Shown one piece after another: positions 12,201 through 27,200 of a stretch of DNA of 64,000 bases. This DNA comes from Thaumatotibia leucotreta (lineage: Eukaryota; Arthropoda; Insecta; Lepidoptera; Tortricidae): the NCBI GenBank assembly GCA_025490895.1, contig JALPQI010001748.1, positions 49,631 to 113,630 on the forward strand, written 5' to 3'. The first letter of the stretch is position 1, and each line of letters starts with the position of its first letter. The position numbers and the translations under genes were made by a program. The notes beneath the pieces were generated by a model. It worked only from the letters and a program-made list of their open reading frames with translations, was not told the origin of the DNA and searched no databases.

Positions 12201-15200
12201 TATAGCTCCGTTCCTACTACTTACATAAGTACATACGTATACAGGTGTGATCCCGGTCTTAAGTATGTTGCAATCACTTACATCATTTACATTTTCTTGC
12301 TTCAAGAACAAAGATGCTGAGCTGAGATGTTAATGCCAATGACGCAGTGAAAATATCCACCATAAGGAATCGTAAAGAAGCATACAAAATAATTATGTTG
12401 GTGATGTCTAAAGTTACTTATATGAACACATTTTTGTTGCAGTGGCAGTACATAATTATTATTTATTTGTATATAATATATTATTGTCTCTGAGACAGAG
12501 TACGAAATGGTAAATAAATCACTTTCCTTCAGCGTGCCGATTAACATATACTCGTAGTCATTAAGAAATAACTTACCAGCTTTACAAATCCACTCAACAT
12601 AACCATTGAGTTCTTTTTCTAGTTGCTGTTGTCTTCTTAACTTAAGAAATTCTTGCCTATTTTCTACTTTCTCTCTTTCTTTAGCGAATTCTCTGTAAAT
12701 ATAGCATTACTTTATAACTAACTTAACTAGCGATAGCATCGAAACAATCTTAGATTGGTTCCTCTCTGGCATTCTCGTGGTCTAAGTCATGGCAACAAAA
12801 AATAATCCTAATCACTTGATAGGCCCTGGATAGCATAGTATTTAGAACCCAAATGCTTTTAACCGTTCCGCGGATGTCTGTTCAGAAAACCAAGTCGGTT
12901 GAAGGGGAAATGGTCTCGTGGGCCGGGCTATAAATGAAACAAGTAAAATGCGGCTAAAAAATTAAAACACAAAAGTACAGGGGTCTCGGTCCCGAATACC
13001 TACATTTTTATGCCAATTGTCTAGCCCTAAGTCCCGTGGGGCCACAAAGCTCATAAATAGCTCTCTAAAAAGCTGTCGGCACTACCGGTGACTCTAAAGC
13101 TGGCAGCTTCCTCGCGCAACGAAACAGCATTGAATTCAGCGGGGAAATGCTGCCAGTATTCTTGGCACCATGCCAAAGGGGACCCATTGTTTGGATATAT
13201 TTCAGTTATATTTCGTGTTAATTTAGTCACACAATTATTTTCTTTTTGGTAATTAGTTGAACAACCCCGAGATATATGAAGTATAAAAGTAGGTTGGTAT
13301 ATAGATACGCATATTTGTAAATTCGACAGTATCATGTTATACCTAGATATTTTGCCATCAAGAATGAGAGATTGACAAAATTGAATATATTAATAATTAA
13401 AAAGGTACAAAAATATTTCGCCTTAACAGAAAAGACTAAAACTGTTCGGGATAAGTAAGTCGTCAGCATCTTCAACGATAATTGAAGACTTTAAAATAAC
13501 TAAAATAAATGGCCTTAAGAGTTAAAAAGGCGAGCATGCCTGAGAAAAACCAGTCTAGTCAACTTAGCCCACACAACGTGATTATGCCCTAGCACACTGA
13601 ATTAATACGACTTTTGAAAAGTAAGTACATACTACGTATAATAATATAAGTCACACAAGTGACTTTTATGAAAATTTATGACTTGAGTAGTTGGGTGAAT
13701 CAACTTTGTTGTCTGTTAGACTGCCATGGTTACGGTCACCTAAGTCACGCTGGTTTTATGCAAAGTTAAGCTATGATGCAAACAGGCATGTAGACCATGT
13801 AGTCCATGTTTGTAGGTGGCCCATTTAGGAAAGGGCTTATTAACACCAGTAATTGCACCAAAAGCATGGCAATAACAGACAGAAAAAAGTTGATTCACCG
13901 AGGTACGTTTTATAATGCCATTGAATGACAACTGCAGCGAACCAAAATCGTAAACAAATAATGCTATTATAGAAACAATATCTTGCAAAATGAACGTGTA
14001 TTAACATTATAAGAATAATTTAGAGGCCCTTACGTATTTTGATTATATAGTACAGTATCGTATTAATTCAATATACCGAGACAAACGGGCGGGGCGGCAC
14101 GCCATTTGTCGACGCCTGATCAGAATAAGCCGATGGAAAAATGACTTATAATAATTATGTTATGATGGTTCCGTTTTTCATCATCTGTCGTCGTTGTCGA
14201 CTTGTTCTAACAAATTATTTACAATCGGCTTAAGGCGATCGACAGATGGGATAGCACGTGAAAGTTGAAGTATACACCAAACAAGGATTTTTGTACGCAA
14301 TAAATGTGTAATGATAGGGCACATAATGTGCAAATTTCTCTAGCTTTTACAGGTAGAAGTTATTTCCTCAAAGCAAAAAGTTCAATGTCACAACCACCTG
14401 TTGCTCTGCTTGAGTAGTTGGGAACACATGTTACCAAACTACACAAGAAATTTGTATAAAATGTCCGTCACTGTAACTCTAATTGTTTGAATCGACTTAT
14501 TAGACTGTCATAAGCCTGCATAAGTTTACAGTTGAAATGAATACTCTGACAAATAAAATAACAGTCAGTACTTTGCAGGCGTGTAAAGCAAATCACACAA
14601 ATATCAAAGCTAGCAATTATTATTTTGAGATTCTACGTATAAAAATAGCAGAATGCCCTAGCAACAATACCTATTGTAGCTGAATTAATTTCGAAAACAC
14701 TCCAATCTAGCTTCGTCGAACTTGAGAGCACCTTAGGGCTATTACTAAATACTCTAGCATAAGTAACGGTCGTTCTCTAAAAATATGTTTTCGGTTGCGC
14801 CTAACTTCCACAAAACTTTTCACTCATTTTGTATGACAGTGGCTCGTGGAAATTATGCAGCAGACATATTGTTAGCTATTCATACTCAACCTCGGGTCTA
14901 CAGCAATTATCTATTCATGGATATGTCTTTCTTTCACTTTGAATGCGAGTTTTTTTCTATCATGCGAGTGTGGCAGATACGAGTTTGAGTAGGGAAGTAT
15001 AGCGGCGATATTTTTTGAGAAAGACCCTAAAAAGAGAGCGTAATATCACACGTAGGACCTGCTTCTGTGATCCAGTTTAAATAAGCGGTAAAGTCCGTAT
15101 TGAACATCTGTCTTGCTCTCTCCTTCTGGAACTGAGCTCGTCTCTCCACACGGCCTCTCTCGTTAGAGAACTCTCTATATTATTAAATAATTAACAGTGA

Positions 15201-18200
15201 ATACTTTCTAATTGTGACATTAAGTACTCCTCTGTCTAATTATCTATGTTGGTGTATTATTTGCGTTGTATTGTTTTGTTGCAGTAGTAGTATTTATACA
15301 TAATTATGATCAGTTTATTATAGGCTGGGATTGCACCTGTGAGTTCTCACGTAAGTTCTAGGGACGTAGCCATCTATAAGGAATGAAAGGTGAATATCAC
15401 TATCTCGTTCTTTAGTATAGCTCAGTCCCTACTACTTACGTAAGAACTCACAGTTGTAAACTCAGCCATAGACTAGGTACCTATCAAATTATTTATTCTA
15501 GACGAATAAAAAATAAATGAACGGTGATTAATTGATTACCGTAATACATTGTCTTATTGCTATATTTTCTTAGTAGAATACTTCCATATGATGAAATTGA
15601 GATATACAAGGTGGAATTCGACGAGGGACCTTTACGGAAATAGGAAATAGTTAAGGCTATACTGAGCATTTTTTACTATGGGACCAACCCCGAAATCGTA
15701 AAAAAAAACTTATCCATACAAAAAGGTACGGCATGTATACACACAATGTATGAAAGTAATTTTTTTTTTACGATTTCGGGGTTGGTCCCATAGTAAAAGT
15801 TGCTCAGTATAGCCTTAACTATGTATCTCCCATTTCCGTAAAGGTCCCTCGTCGACTTCCACCTTGTATGTATACAATATTTTTAACTTTGCCTTTTCTT
15901 CTAATTGTTACATCCACGAATTCATATTAGTTAAATTATTAACTGTATTTTATAAAGAAGAGTCAAGGTGAAAAATCCAATTACGTCCAGTATGTGAACA
16001 GGAATTGACCACTAAGAACTACTAGGAATTATGTTATCTTATAAGAACTCGTTTTATAAATGATTCCAATAAGAAGTCATGGGCTAGTAAGAAAATTTCA
16101 ATGTCAGTATCTCATTAGTCTAAGGCTGGTAATTCATTTGAAAATTCCTAATTATTATTTCAAATGTTTCTATTAAGTATATTCCTTTTTGTGAAACTTA
16201 CAGAAACATAATAAATACGCAGGACTACTGTTTCCATACGATCAAGTACTATTATATTTATGTAATGAAGAAGTGTAAGATCAACTTACCCGCTAAGGAC
16301 ACCGAGAACTAAATTGAGCATAAAGAATGAACCCAATACTATTAGAGGCACAAAATAAATCCAATTGAATGCACTGCCTAAAGCGTCGTTCGTCTGAAAC
16401 AATTTTGATCTGGTTACTGAGGGGTCATGGTATGAGCCCGGATTTTTCATGGTAAAATAAAACACTATCGTAATCTACTAGCCAGTGAGTGATTTTTTTA
16501 TCGATATCAATCATCAGTATATCAAAACTGTCCCCAAATAACAAAAAATACTTTGTATAAGGTGTAATCTTATTTTGCTCCTTTGATATCAAGCGAAGTT
16601 GAATGTGTATTCAGTATGCATAAATGATTTTATAATGATAAACGAAACTGTTTAATCCCAGAGAATGTTGAGAAACTAATGAATGATGATTTCTATCAAT
16701 ATTACATAATATATTTTATTTAAATAAACTTCCATGTGCTGCTATGTGTGCTGGCGTAGATTTAGAAGAAGAAATTGCATATGTATGAATTTAACCGTAA
16801 ACATTTTTTAAATATTTATTATATTTGGGGCCGTTTTTACTGTTACAAAATTATCGATATGGATAAAATAATGTTTCTCTCACTCGATATATTAAGACAG
16901 AGTATTATTTTGCCGTAGAAAATCCGGGTTCTGGTCATCGTTGTATCTCAGCATCCCTAGCACAAGGTTACCCTAGTAATATCTCCCAAAAAAATAGATT
17001 ATTCATCTCCGTTTGATGAATATGTACAGATTGCTAGACAGTCACAGGCGATCACGTGACTCATCGCTCTTGTGCTATGGGTGCTGGAAATAAAATAGAT
17101 GCTATTGGAGAATTATAACTAACGTGAGACTCAACCATATTTAAATATTTAGCGAAACGGGTTATTTACTTAATTTTTGAGGGTTGTTCTCTCCTCGAGC
17201 TGCTACGCTATTCTCTTATTCACACATTCGACGCTGCGTTCGTCAACGAGCTCGACGTCGAGACAGCCTTGTCTAAAATCTTAGCTGTTTTATTTGACAT
17301 TAGGAATCGAGGCTGTGAGCAAGGTTGTGGGCGAGTTCGTCGCTGTTTTTCGTTAGAGAATACGAAGTTCGTACATTAGTTAAACGTCAAACTCTCGACG
17401 CAGTGTAGTTCCAGCTCACGCCGCATTCGTCGCCGAGCGCTAGTGTCGTTTAAAGTGCATTAGTGAATACCATTTTTAGGCTCGACGCTGCCGCAGCGCT
17501 GACAGCAAGGCGGTTTCCTTAGTGAATAACACTGCTGCCCCCGCCAGCGTTGCTCGTGGCCAGCGGCCACGCAGGCCAACAGCACCCGTTCTAACAGCGT
17601 GAGCCCACAGTACACGTCGAGGTTTGGTTGAGGATCCTCTCAATGAGGGTTTTCGATATTTGTTTCTGCCACCAGGCGGCGCTACGTAGGCGTCTAGTCC
17701 AAACAGCTGTCAGATTTATACTATTCTAGACATAAAATATCGAAATTCTATTGTTTTTGTAATGGATTACGACTAGTAAACGGTCGTCGAACTGAAGATT
17801 TAGTTCTAAAACAGGCGTGCAAAGTCACGAATACAAAAGAAATACTAGAACTTTGTTAATTTTATTTATATTTGGAACAATTTTTTCGATTTATTTTATA
17901 ACACAATATTCCTAAAGTAATGGTTTTACGAATAAATAAACCTAAAAATATATTGAAAATTAAATACGCGTATTTATTTTGACAGTTCCTTGGACCTTAT
18001 GCACAGTGCTGCCATCTCACCGCAGTCCTCATAGAGGCAGGAAAAGTACCAAAAACCCTCATTTTCGACTTAAATTACACGAGTAACCCGTTTAGCTAAA
18101 TGTTTGAAAATAGATAATGTTCATAGTAAAATACCATCACTAGTTAGAGACAGAGTCTATTTTGTGGCAATGAAGTCCAAAAGCAGTGTCAGAGTTGCAC

Positions 18201-21200
18201 CAACGTGGACCGCAGTGGGCTTATGATGGACGATTTTTTAATCGTTCGTCGTGACAAGTCACTGACCCAATATTACAAGGTTCTAAGTGCTACGTTTGTT
18301 AGCTTGAAACTTGAACATTGTCACACTGACAAAGTTCACATTTAATTATCCTGAAAGTGTAACATGGAACCCTGTGAAATTCGGGCACCGACGTGTCAAT
18401 TTCACAGTTACTTTACGTTACGACTTACGACAATGATCCCACCGTGAGCGAGTAAATGGTGAGCGGGCCCGTAAAGTTGCATTTAGACCAAACGAGCATT
18501 AGCTCATTCTATCCCCCTATCTACGAAATTCGTTCGTTATACACAACGTGATTCGTCGAAATTCGTTGATTTCATAGAGGATAGAAAGAGCGAATGCTCC
18601 TTTGGTCTAAATGCACCTTTATTTTTGGTCCGATGACATCAATTTGACGTCACGCCGCATATAGGATGATTTTATATACAACGAGCTATAAATAATTTAT
18701 TGGCGTGTAGAAGAATTAATACGCACCTACGGCATAAATACGGGCCCTGGCGAAGCGGCTATAGAACGGCGGTGAACTATAAATATCAGCCCGTCTACTT
18801 TATTACCCGTATCTTTTACCTTTTGTTCGTTTAAGTATATGCGTATAGCCGATAGCTAATCGCTTACTTGCCTGCGGTAGAACCAGTGCCTACTTCATTA
18901 GAATGTGACAGCCGTTATATCCAGAATTATTGCAATAAACCTCCGACCATCATAAGCCTACAAGGTTGTTTTGAACAGATCACCCGTGTATCTTTATTGC
19001 TTATTGTTTATAACTTTCAGGAATATAAAAGGCAAATTGTAACCTAAATCTTTGGATGTTATATGACGTGGCAAGGATACCTAATCGATTTGGAAAATTA
19101 CGTCTTGATACAATTGCAATGTGATGTCACTTATTGGGATTAGCGCTCTTGGTCGTGACCGTGTTTCGTGTATCAGTAGACGGATCCGTATAACACGGAA
19201 ACGGTTTTACGGTATTTCTGCTACGTGTAAAACGGTTACATATATACTCGTACTAGAGCCTCTTGAGGTGTTGTACGAGACTCTTCGCTATGAGGCCGTT
19301 GGCAGCAACTATCGGTACAATGATCGCCGAATCAACCTTCCACATGTCGGTTACCTCGTGAGCCAAGTTTAGTTTTGTCTGGCTTTGTTCTTCTCGGCTT
19401 TCACGAGGTTTATTGGAATCATTGCCCGGCGTTGCGATCGATCTATCAGCACGATATCAGGCTTTTGGCTACATTAGTCCTGTGTGTGTGTCCATGGTGA
19501 TAGATCTGCGATCCCAATAAGAACTGTCGCAGGTGTGTACTTATAGTACGGCACTCTATACTTATTTATTATTATTAACTCTTAGAAATCAAATGTTCAC
19601 TTATTTATTGATTATATAGGCATAACTTTTTTATAATAGGAAATGATTATTTTCTATGGTGATAACGCGACCAGGTGGCTTGTGATAGAGTTATTTTAGC
19701 CGTTTATCGTGCTACGCGTCACTTTAGCACTTGTATACTTGTCGCAACTAACGGCAACGATTGTTAAATACGGCACCATTATAAGCCTAGAACAACATCA
19801 GAATACCAAGATTAGTTAAAGTATCTTTACCTTTAACTTGCGCACAACTCGACCTGCTAGATTCCGTGGCCAGTGTGGTACCATTGGCACCAACTGTATC
19901 ATTGGCAGGCTTTGGAACAGTGAGTTTCACTGAGTCTATAGCATAACTTAATTTATATCCCTCTCGCTCACAGCAATACAAATACACGACTATGAGTGGG
20001 ATAGACAAAAAGTAAGTTAGCTACGTTTTCAATTGCGTTCAACTCACAGTGCGAATATCCGTATCACGACTTGGAAAGTGATCTACGTTAACGTTTACTC
20101 AACACTGAAAGAAGTCTGTCAAGCTCGCGCTGATATATTCGAGCGAACGCGATCGTCTACTTAACGTATCGAGTAAACAATATCCTAAACTTTACTTGCC
20201 AGCTTTTGGTACGGCTACAGCTCGGTAAGCACACTCAAAATGCACGGACCTCGTGCACACACTGTACTTGTTGAAATCTTTGAGACATCTTCTTCTATAT
20301 GCTTTACACGCTGCCATCGTAACGGACTAGCCAAACGCGTGACACACTTTCACATTGTACATATGTAATATATCTAAGGGCTGGAAAGCTACCACTTAAC
20401 GTATTGTGATTATACAATTTTAGAGCACGTATTCAAAATAATAAATATTATAAATTATTAAATTTGTTTCAAATAATATCAGATAGCGACTTTTTAGAGT
20501 GTACCCGACTAAGTATTAATAAATTTTATATTTCATTATCATTTTTTAAAATGTTTCTTTTAATAAACGTAAACGGCATTCTTTAGTGAATGAAGTGGAT
20601 ACTACCTAATGAAACTCACAATTTGATTACGTAATTATTATTGGATTTTCGAAAATCCCTGCTTATAATTGATATATAGCTTTTAAATAGTTTTAAGTAT
20701 CGGAGATTTAGGTTCCAATTTACCCTGTTCCTTCTTATTGACAGTTAGATTTTAACTTTCAGTGTTCTTACCAGAACCTGGGCGCGTGAAGGATTTTTAG
20801 CGTAATTTACTTTATATTCATCCCGCTCGCACTAACGCATTGGTGGGGACGAGAGTTGTAGAAAGTAAGTCACACAGTCGGTAACGTTATGTTTTACTCG
20901 ATACGTAAAGCAGGCTTCTCGTTTGCACACACGCTTGCTCTGATATATCAGAGCGAGCGCGACATAATGCATTATGTATCAAGTAAAACCTAACGTATCC
21001 TTCACTTTCCAGCTCATGGCCCGGCGACAGCTCACGCCACCCACAGGTAAGACGCATACGTTTCAGATAAAAGGGGGTTCTGTGGTCGATTGTCGATAAA
21101 ACCGATAATTGTATTACTGGCAGTTTCCCTGAAATGCCTCGCTCATTGGTATTAAGGCTTTAGTTAGTGATTTTAAAGAGTAGGCTACCCAATAGAGGAT

Positions 21201-24200
21201 GGCAGTCCAGCCCTCCATCGTTATACACTGGAAGACGGTGAGCATAGCGAAGCCGATGTTATCAAACGACGTGATGCCTTTGTTCGGTCCCTCCCACTTT
21301 TCTAGGCACGTGCTCTTATCGTATTCGCAAACGTTGGCCCCCAATGGCGCCAAACTCTTGTTGTCTGCGTTGCACGGCGTGGCACTGTCGCCCTCATTCA
21401 TTATTTCATCTGCGAAAATAGAAACGTCGTTATAGCTTAAGCACAGTTTACATAACATTCGCATTTTTGGCATACTGAACGCGGCTTTGTGTTGTCGTTT
21501 TAGGACATCCCCATATTGGTGGCCAAATCTAAAAACGATCAGGAAAAGCGAAAACCTACCGAATCGAATGAACATCAGCTGTTGAGCGTTAATATTAAAA
21601 CGACGTAATCTACAAAATATAGTTACGTGTAATAGCTGCTAATAAAGGTGGCATTATTCCATTAGGTTCTATAATTTACTATAGGAAAATGCCGTATGTC
21701 GCGTCAGGGCTAGGTCACAAAAAGCGCGCAACTAAGGCCTGTGTGGATCGTTGACGCAAACTATGGACCACCTCAATCAATGCCCAGAATACCTCACGTT
21801 ATGCTCTGCTGAAGACTTGATGGTCGTAAACCAGAACGCAATTGACGTCTTTGGGTTCTGATTCAAAGAATCAAATTCAAAGATTCAAAGAATCAGAATC
21901 AGAAGAAAGATTTAGATTACTAAATGTAAGCCATCGACTCGGAAATAAAGAGAATGTAATAACCTCTAATATAATAAAACATGGTGGCAAACCAACGACA
22001 CATCATAAACTCTTAATCTTAAAACAGCTTAGTAACCAAATAGAACACAAACTGGTTGTTTCTCGAAGTAACAACTATTCTAATTAACATGGTAATTAGT
22101 AAAATGACCGGGACTCGAGCACTAGCTCTTTAGAAATTCTACGGTCTATAGACTTCTGCATATGTAGTCGTTGCAACCTAGCTCAAGCCTTGGCCATGAC
22201 TTTGGTCTTTACCGACCGCCGGGGCGGAAAAACACAAGTTCGAGAAGGAGTTCTGATATCGGTCTCTTGCTCCAACTTATTGGGTCGCTCATCGCAGTCG
22301 CTGGTATCGCAAAGTCGTGTTCTGGCCCTAATACAGTACAGGTTATTTTGTAGATTACATTGTTTTAATGCTAACACGCAATTGAAAATGTTACTGTCCT
22401 TGGCTGATTAGAAGCCCATCCTTATAATGTTCAGTATATTATCTAACCTAGAACTAACTTTCAGGTCATAATACGTATGAACCGACAAGACTGTATTTAA
22501 CGTCTCATTTACTGTGAACTATAGTTGGATGTAATATACGTCATCAGCTCAACTTGATTTGGCATTGACAAGTGCGGGTAGAATCCTTAAAAAACCAGTA
22601 GGCAAATCAATTTCAAAATAGTTTCCTACTGTGATTTAAGCAAATATTGGCAAACTATTATATTGGCATGGTCTTTACGAAAACTTGAAAAAGAGATTAA
22701 GTAAATAAAATGAAAGCTTTTATTTTTTTAATTCGCTTTGCAGCTATGCCTGCGCATTGTGACAATTATAAACTACTACATGTGTACATAGGTTTAATAA
22801 TATTCAGTCCAAATAAAAATCTCGATTTAGCTTCTAAGATTATCTTCAAATATTCACAACGCAGGCAGAGCTGCGATGCAAATCAAAATAATGCTACAGT
22901 AGAACCTGACCGTAGCGGTAGGTTTTTCAAAGTATTTGCTAAGAGTTGAGTTACTACACTAATAATTTTCGCTCAATGCATTTCATGACTTTATAAAAAA
23001 GAAGTAATATGCAAACAATAAGGCTCAGCATGAACTTAATATAAGGTTTACATAGGTGGCATAGCGTACACATTGTAATAATTGCAAATTAAGAAAAAAA
23101 CAGTAAGTAATTCATAATGGTATCGTAAGACGAATTTATGTCAACTATTCCCAGTATTTGGGACTGATAATTGTATAGGGGTCGAACTTTACATTAATTA
23201 ATGTTATAAATCCTTAATACCTTCTTAATCCGTTCCATTATAGGTTAATTCCATACTCAGGTAGAGTCGCCATCAGATACATCGAAACGGCTAGGGTGCT
23301 CATAAACATCTGAGCAGGTATCTATCGTCATTACGTTAGTGCATGTTCAGATATTTTTGAACAGCGTGACCGTTCTGATATATGTATTGGCGACTGTTGT
23401 AATATTATTGGTTGATATTTATTCACACATTATAAATTAGATTTTTGTATATAGGTAGGTAGATTTATACAAAAACTGTGATGTTTGTCAGTTTCGTAAC
23501 CATTTTTATACAGATCTGATACATTTTATGAGTTTTAAGACGTCGAATTAGAATCACAAGTGTTTGAAAATAAATAAATAACAAAAGAAAAATGGGAAAA
23601 TATGTAATATTGCACATAATATAAGACCAAAATTTAAAGTAGGTACACGGAAAAAATAGTCACATTAGTCAAATTCGCAGGCAGCTTGGTTAGATATTCA
23701 TATTTCGCTTTGGCATTTTGAATTAAATTCGCAAAGTGACAGTTGCAGATAATATCCCTTAAAACAAAATAAACTATTGGACACTACTTAGAAAGATATG
23801 TTGAAACATGAAATTATAATACAAATCGTCACGTTGACGACTTGTTATAAAGATGTAGAAACGCGGCAAGGTATGAAGAATCATTGCGAACAATTACATT
23901 ATGTTAAAATCCGGAACTAACACTCATCATTTTCTTTATAGTGCTAGCATAAGAAATAGATGAGTGAATGTCATCAAAACGTAATAGAAAAAGCCGAATA
24001 CAGGCTAGTTTTTAAAATTGTATACTTTGAAGCGTTTCCAGATATGAAGAAAAGAATCACATTTCTATGATTGAAAACATCTAGTGCGATCATGCATAGT
24101 GTGGGAGATTCCACGCGTTCATGCGACCATTCGTGAAACCGTTGAAGAGATACTTACTAATATCTTCTAAATTATAACAAGTCTTATGAAGAGCCCCGGA

Positions 24201-27200
24201 ATAGAACTCCAGGCCGATGATGGCGAATATAACAATCGCGAACAGCACCAGTAACCCGATCTGCAGCAGCGGCGCCATGGCCTTGATGATGGACTTCAAC
24301 ACCACTTGTAGACCTACATGTGAAAATAAGCATTAAACACTAAGCAAACTTCATTCTTCAGTATGGTTTTATTTTTATTTCGCTTGTTTTGAGATGTTTA
24401 GGTATGTGCGTTTAAAACAAATTCGGGCGACTTTCAGTCTTTGGCACTGGTCTCACCGCGAGCTACTAAGCTGTGAACTATGAACTATAAACACGAACAA
24501 AAGATACGCACTCCCGTGTAAAAAATAGAGACACGGTGATAGCTGATAGCTGTGCGAGTATTGCTGTGTCTCATTTATTTACACGGGAGTGCGTATCTTT
24601 TGTTCGTGTTTATAGCCAATAGTTCATAGCTTAGTAGCTCGCGGTGAGACCAGTGCCTTTCCCCTTTAAATATTAACGTCCCGTAACCTAGCAAGTCGAT
24701 AAGTATCGTTTGTCCATTTCGATCATATAAACATTTTTATAAGACGAAATATTCAAACGATATTTATCAGCTTGCAAGGTCTGGAGACATTTACCAGTTT
24801 TTTATGTATTAATCGCACTTTGACCCGTACAAGTACACATGTTTCATGAAAATTTACACTTATATGAATAACGGGATAAATAAATTCAACATTTTTTATG
24901 GACCAATAATTGTTGTATATCATTTTCATTGATAGCCTTGAAAAAAATAATGGTATTAAATTAATTCGTTTAATAAAATGATCACTAAACTTTTATGAGA
25001 AATGATTGGGTAAAAACAAAATCAAAACGTGCACAAGAACAATGGAAATTTGCTGTTGCATAATTTAAATGATAACAAAAGAAGCGCGTTACTCATTCGA
25101 AGATATTGATTATGTTTCTCGATTTATGCATGCTTAGTACATGCCACTGTCATTTGTTTCAAGAAATTTTTAGGTTTTGAATATAAAATGACTGACATTA
25201 CAATACTTTTAAAATTAACGCATACCATTTCCGCCGTGTTTAAAAGGATATTAAAATTGTTTAAGAGTTTATTATTATTTATAAAAAATTAACATGAATT
25301 TATTAATATGATTACTGATTATAGTAGTGCTTATTTAGTTTTATTTAGAGGTAAAGATAATTCCTCATTTAACACCAATTAAAAAATCGTGCCATTATTT
25401 ATAAGTTTCAAAAGAGTATGTTAAGATCCAGTCACCTTTGAAACACAGCGACCAAACAGACAATTCAATGAACAGTTAAACAAAATACAAGATTATGCAA
25501 CAGCCAGTGCATGTAACAACGTAAACTATGCTAAGAATGTGCTAGAACTCACTAGGGACGCCCGATACTAATTTAAGGGGCCTCAGCACCCTAATGGCAC
25601 GCAAGGTTCTGAAGTCGACATCCGGCGCGATGTTCGGTTGCAGCGTGACGATACTGCCAAACACACACTTGATACTATAGCTTGAACTAGCATCTAAATT
25701 AAGAACAAAATTACTACAGGGACCTCGCTTCACTGGCTGTCCGATCGCAAATACGAAAAAAAATACAAAAATGTTATTAAACTGCGAATATTCGCTTAGT
25801 AACTTTTAATAAGTCCTAAAACCACCTTACCAATTTGAAAACTGACAATAGTTCAAGACTGTGCTGTGCTGTTACTGTAGTCATAAAATTATATGGAATA
25901 ATTTTATACTGAATTTTAGGAGCTAAACGATTACAGTGTTATGTAATTTGTATATTTATATTGGCAGCAGCAAGTCATAAACACAAAAAACTGTAGGTAT
26001 GTACTTATTTATAAGTATCATCATTATTATCAACCACTAGATAATGGAATTTACGTTTGCATTTTTCATTGCATTGAAGCAAATGCGCATTTGCAGCAAA
26101 CTGCCACTCGAGTTATTTATTATTAGTTCATGTTTTCTCAGTAACAAGTAAGTCTGTTAGTGTAGTTTCCAAGCGCTCCTCTTGAGAGGATTGTTAGATG
26201 GACAAAGAAGCTTATAAATTTCAACGAATTCATTTAATATTGCGTGGAACTAATGTCTGGTCTAAGCTGTAAGCTATTCCACGAGTTTAAAGATTCAATT
26301 TGTATTGGAAAGGTGGTTATTTAGGTAGCGTTTGTGTTGGAAGTAGGCGATTATGGACGCCGGGGCAGCGAGTTCCGCAGGAATGTGCTCGTCGAGTTAG
26401 TTTGTACAAGCCGCTGGCGCGGCCGCCCAAGCACACTCCCTCTCTGTTCCAAATCACGAGGACTAGCTTCAGTTACTACGAGACTAAAGTATTGTCACTA
26501 ATTAGTCTTGATTATTGATGATCTAATCACATGTTATAATTCACGCATTTTAATCTAAATACATCATATGTTTCAATTAATAACTAAAATATATATTCTT
26601 TTATCTAAGTTTAATAAGTTGTAGCTTTTTTATACACATACCAAAATCGTACTAAGTATTATATGCAACAGGTAGCCGAAATCCAAAGTATACAAAACAC
26701 TTTCTCATAATAATCAATAAATGACAAAAAAAGATCACACATCTTCTAAAACTGTTACAAAACTTCTGTATAATAAATGCCGAGGAATCGACACTACGTT
26801 GTTTTACTAAAATGTTTGTAAAAAAGTTCTATTTTCAAAACTAGCGATATAAATTATCTACTGTTAAAAAAATCGATAATCGAAAATATCTAGCGAGAAC
26901 GTTCTATACAATAATAAGTTAGGTATTTAGTGGAGTTTTCGCCAATTACTGTGAATTACTTGGGATCCGCGAGACGAGCTTCAGCGGCCGCAGGACGCGG
27001 AAGGAGCGCAACATGCGCAGGTCTACGTCCACGTTGTATTCGGCGAATATCGTCATCGACCTAGCCGTAGCAAGCTCAGTCAGTGGCGGACACCGATACG
27101 CAAGGCTCAAGTAAACACATCTCAACCGTATGCCTACACTACAAACTTTTATCTCATGTATTTCATATTCATTTCCAAAACGTTGCTTTTGCAATGAACA

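Larger units (their letters stand above)
16394..21188 (-). other. Intron 6 (repeat I pore loop to S6)
   Basis: 4.8 kb holding element H1, a palindromic element at 18472, the dead LINE fragment at 19253, and two family F copies. No extra channel exon fits in phase. Confidence 0.6.

Noticed and set aside
19831..19935. Exon-like 105-bp segment on the minus strand (acceptor tatag, donor gtaaag) reading KLTVPKPANDTVGANGTTLA
   Set aside because: It lies between the repeat I pore exon and S6, where both neighbours are phase 0. In phase 0 it has an immediate TGA, and the open frame needs phase 1. An insertion there would also disrupt LYW-TNDALG. Not a usable channel exon, and no other gene supports it.
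22171..22411. Overlapping open frames of 60-73 codons on both strands
   Set aside because: Related to the 43.5-kb element (gactttggtctttaccgacc), with no conserved protein motif; repeat-derived.
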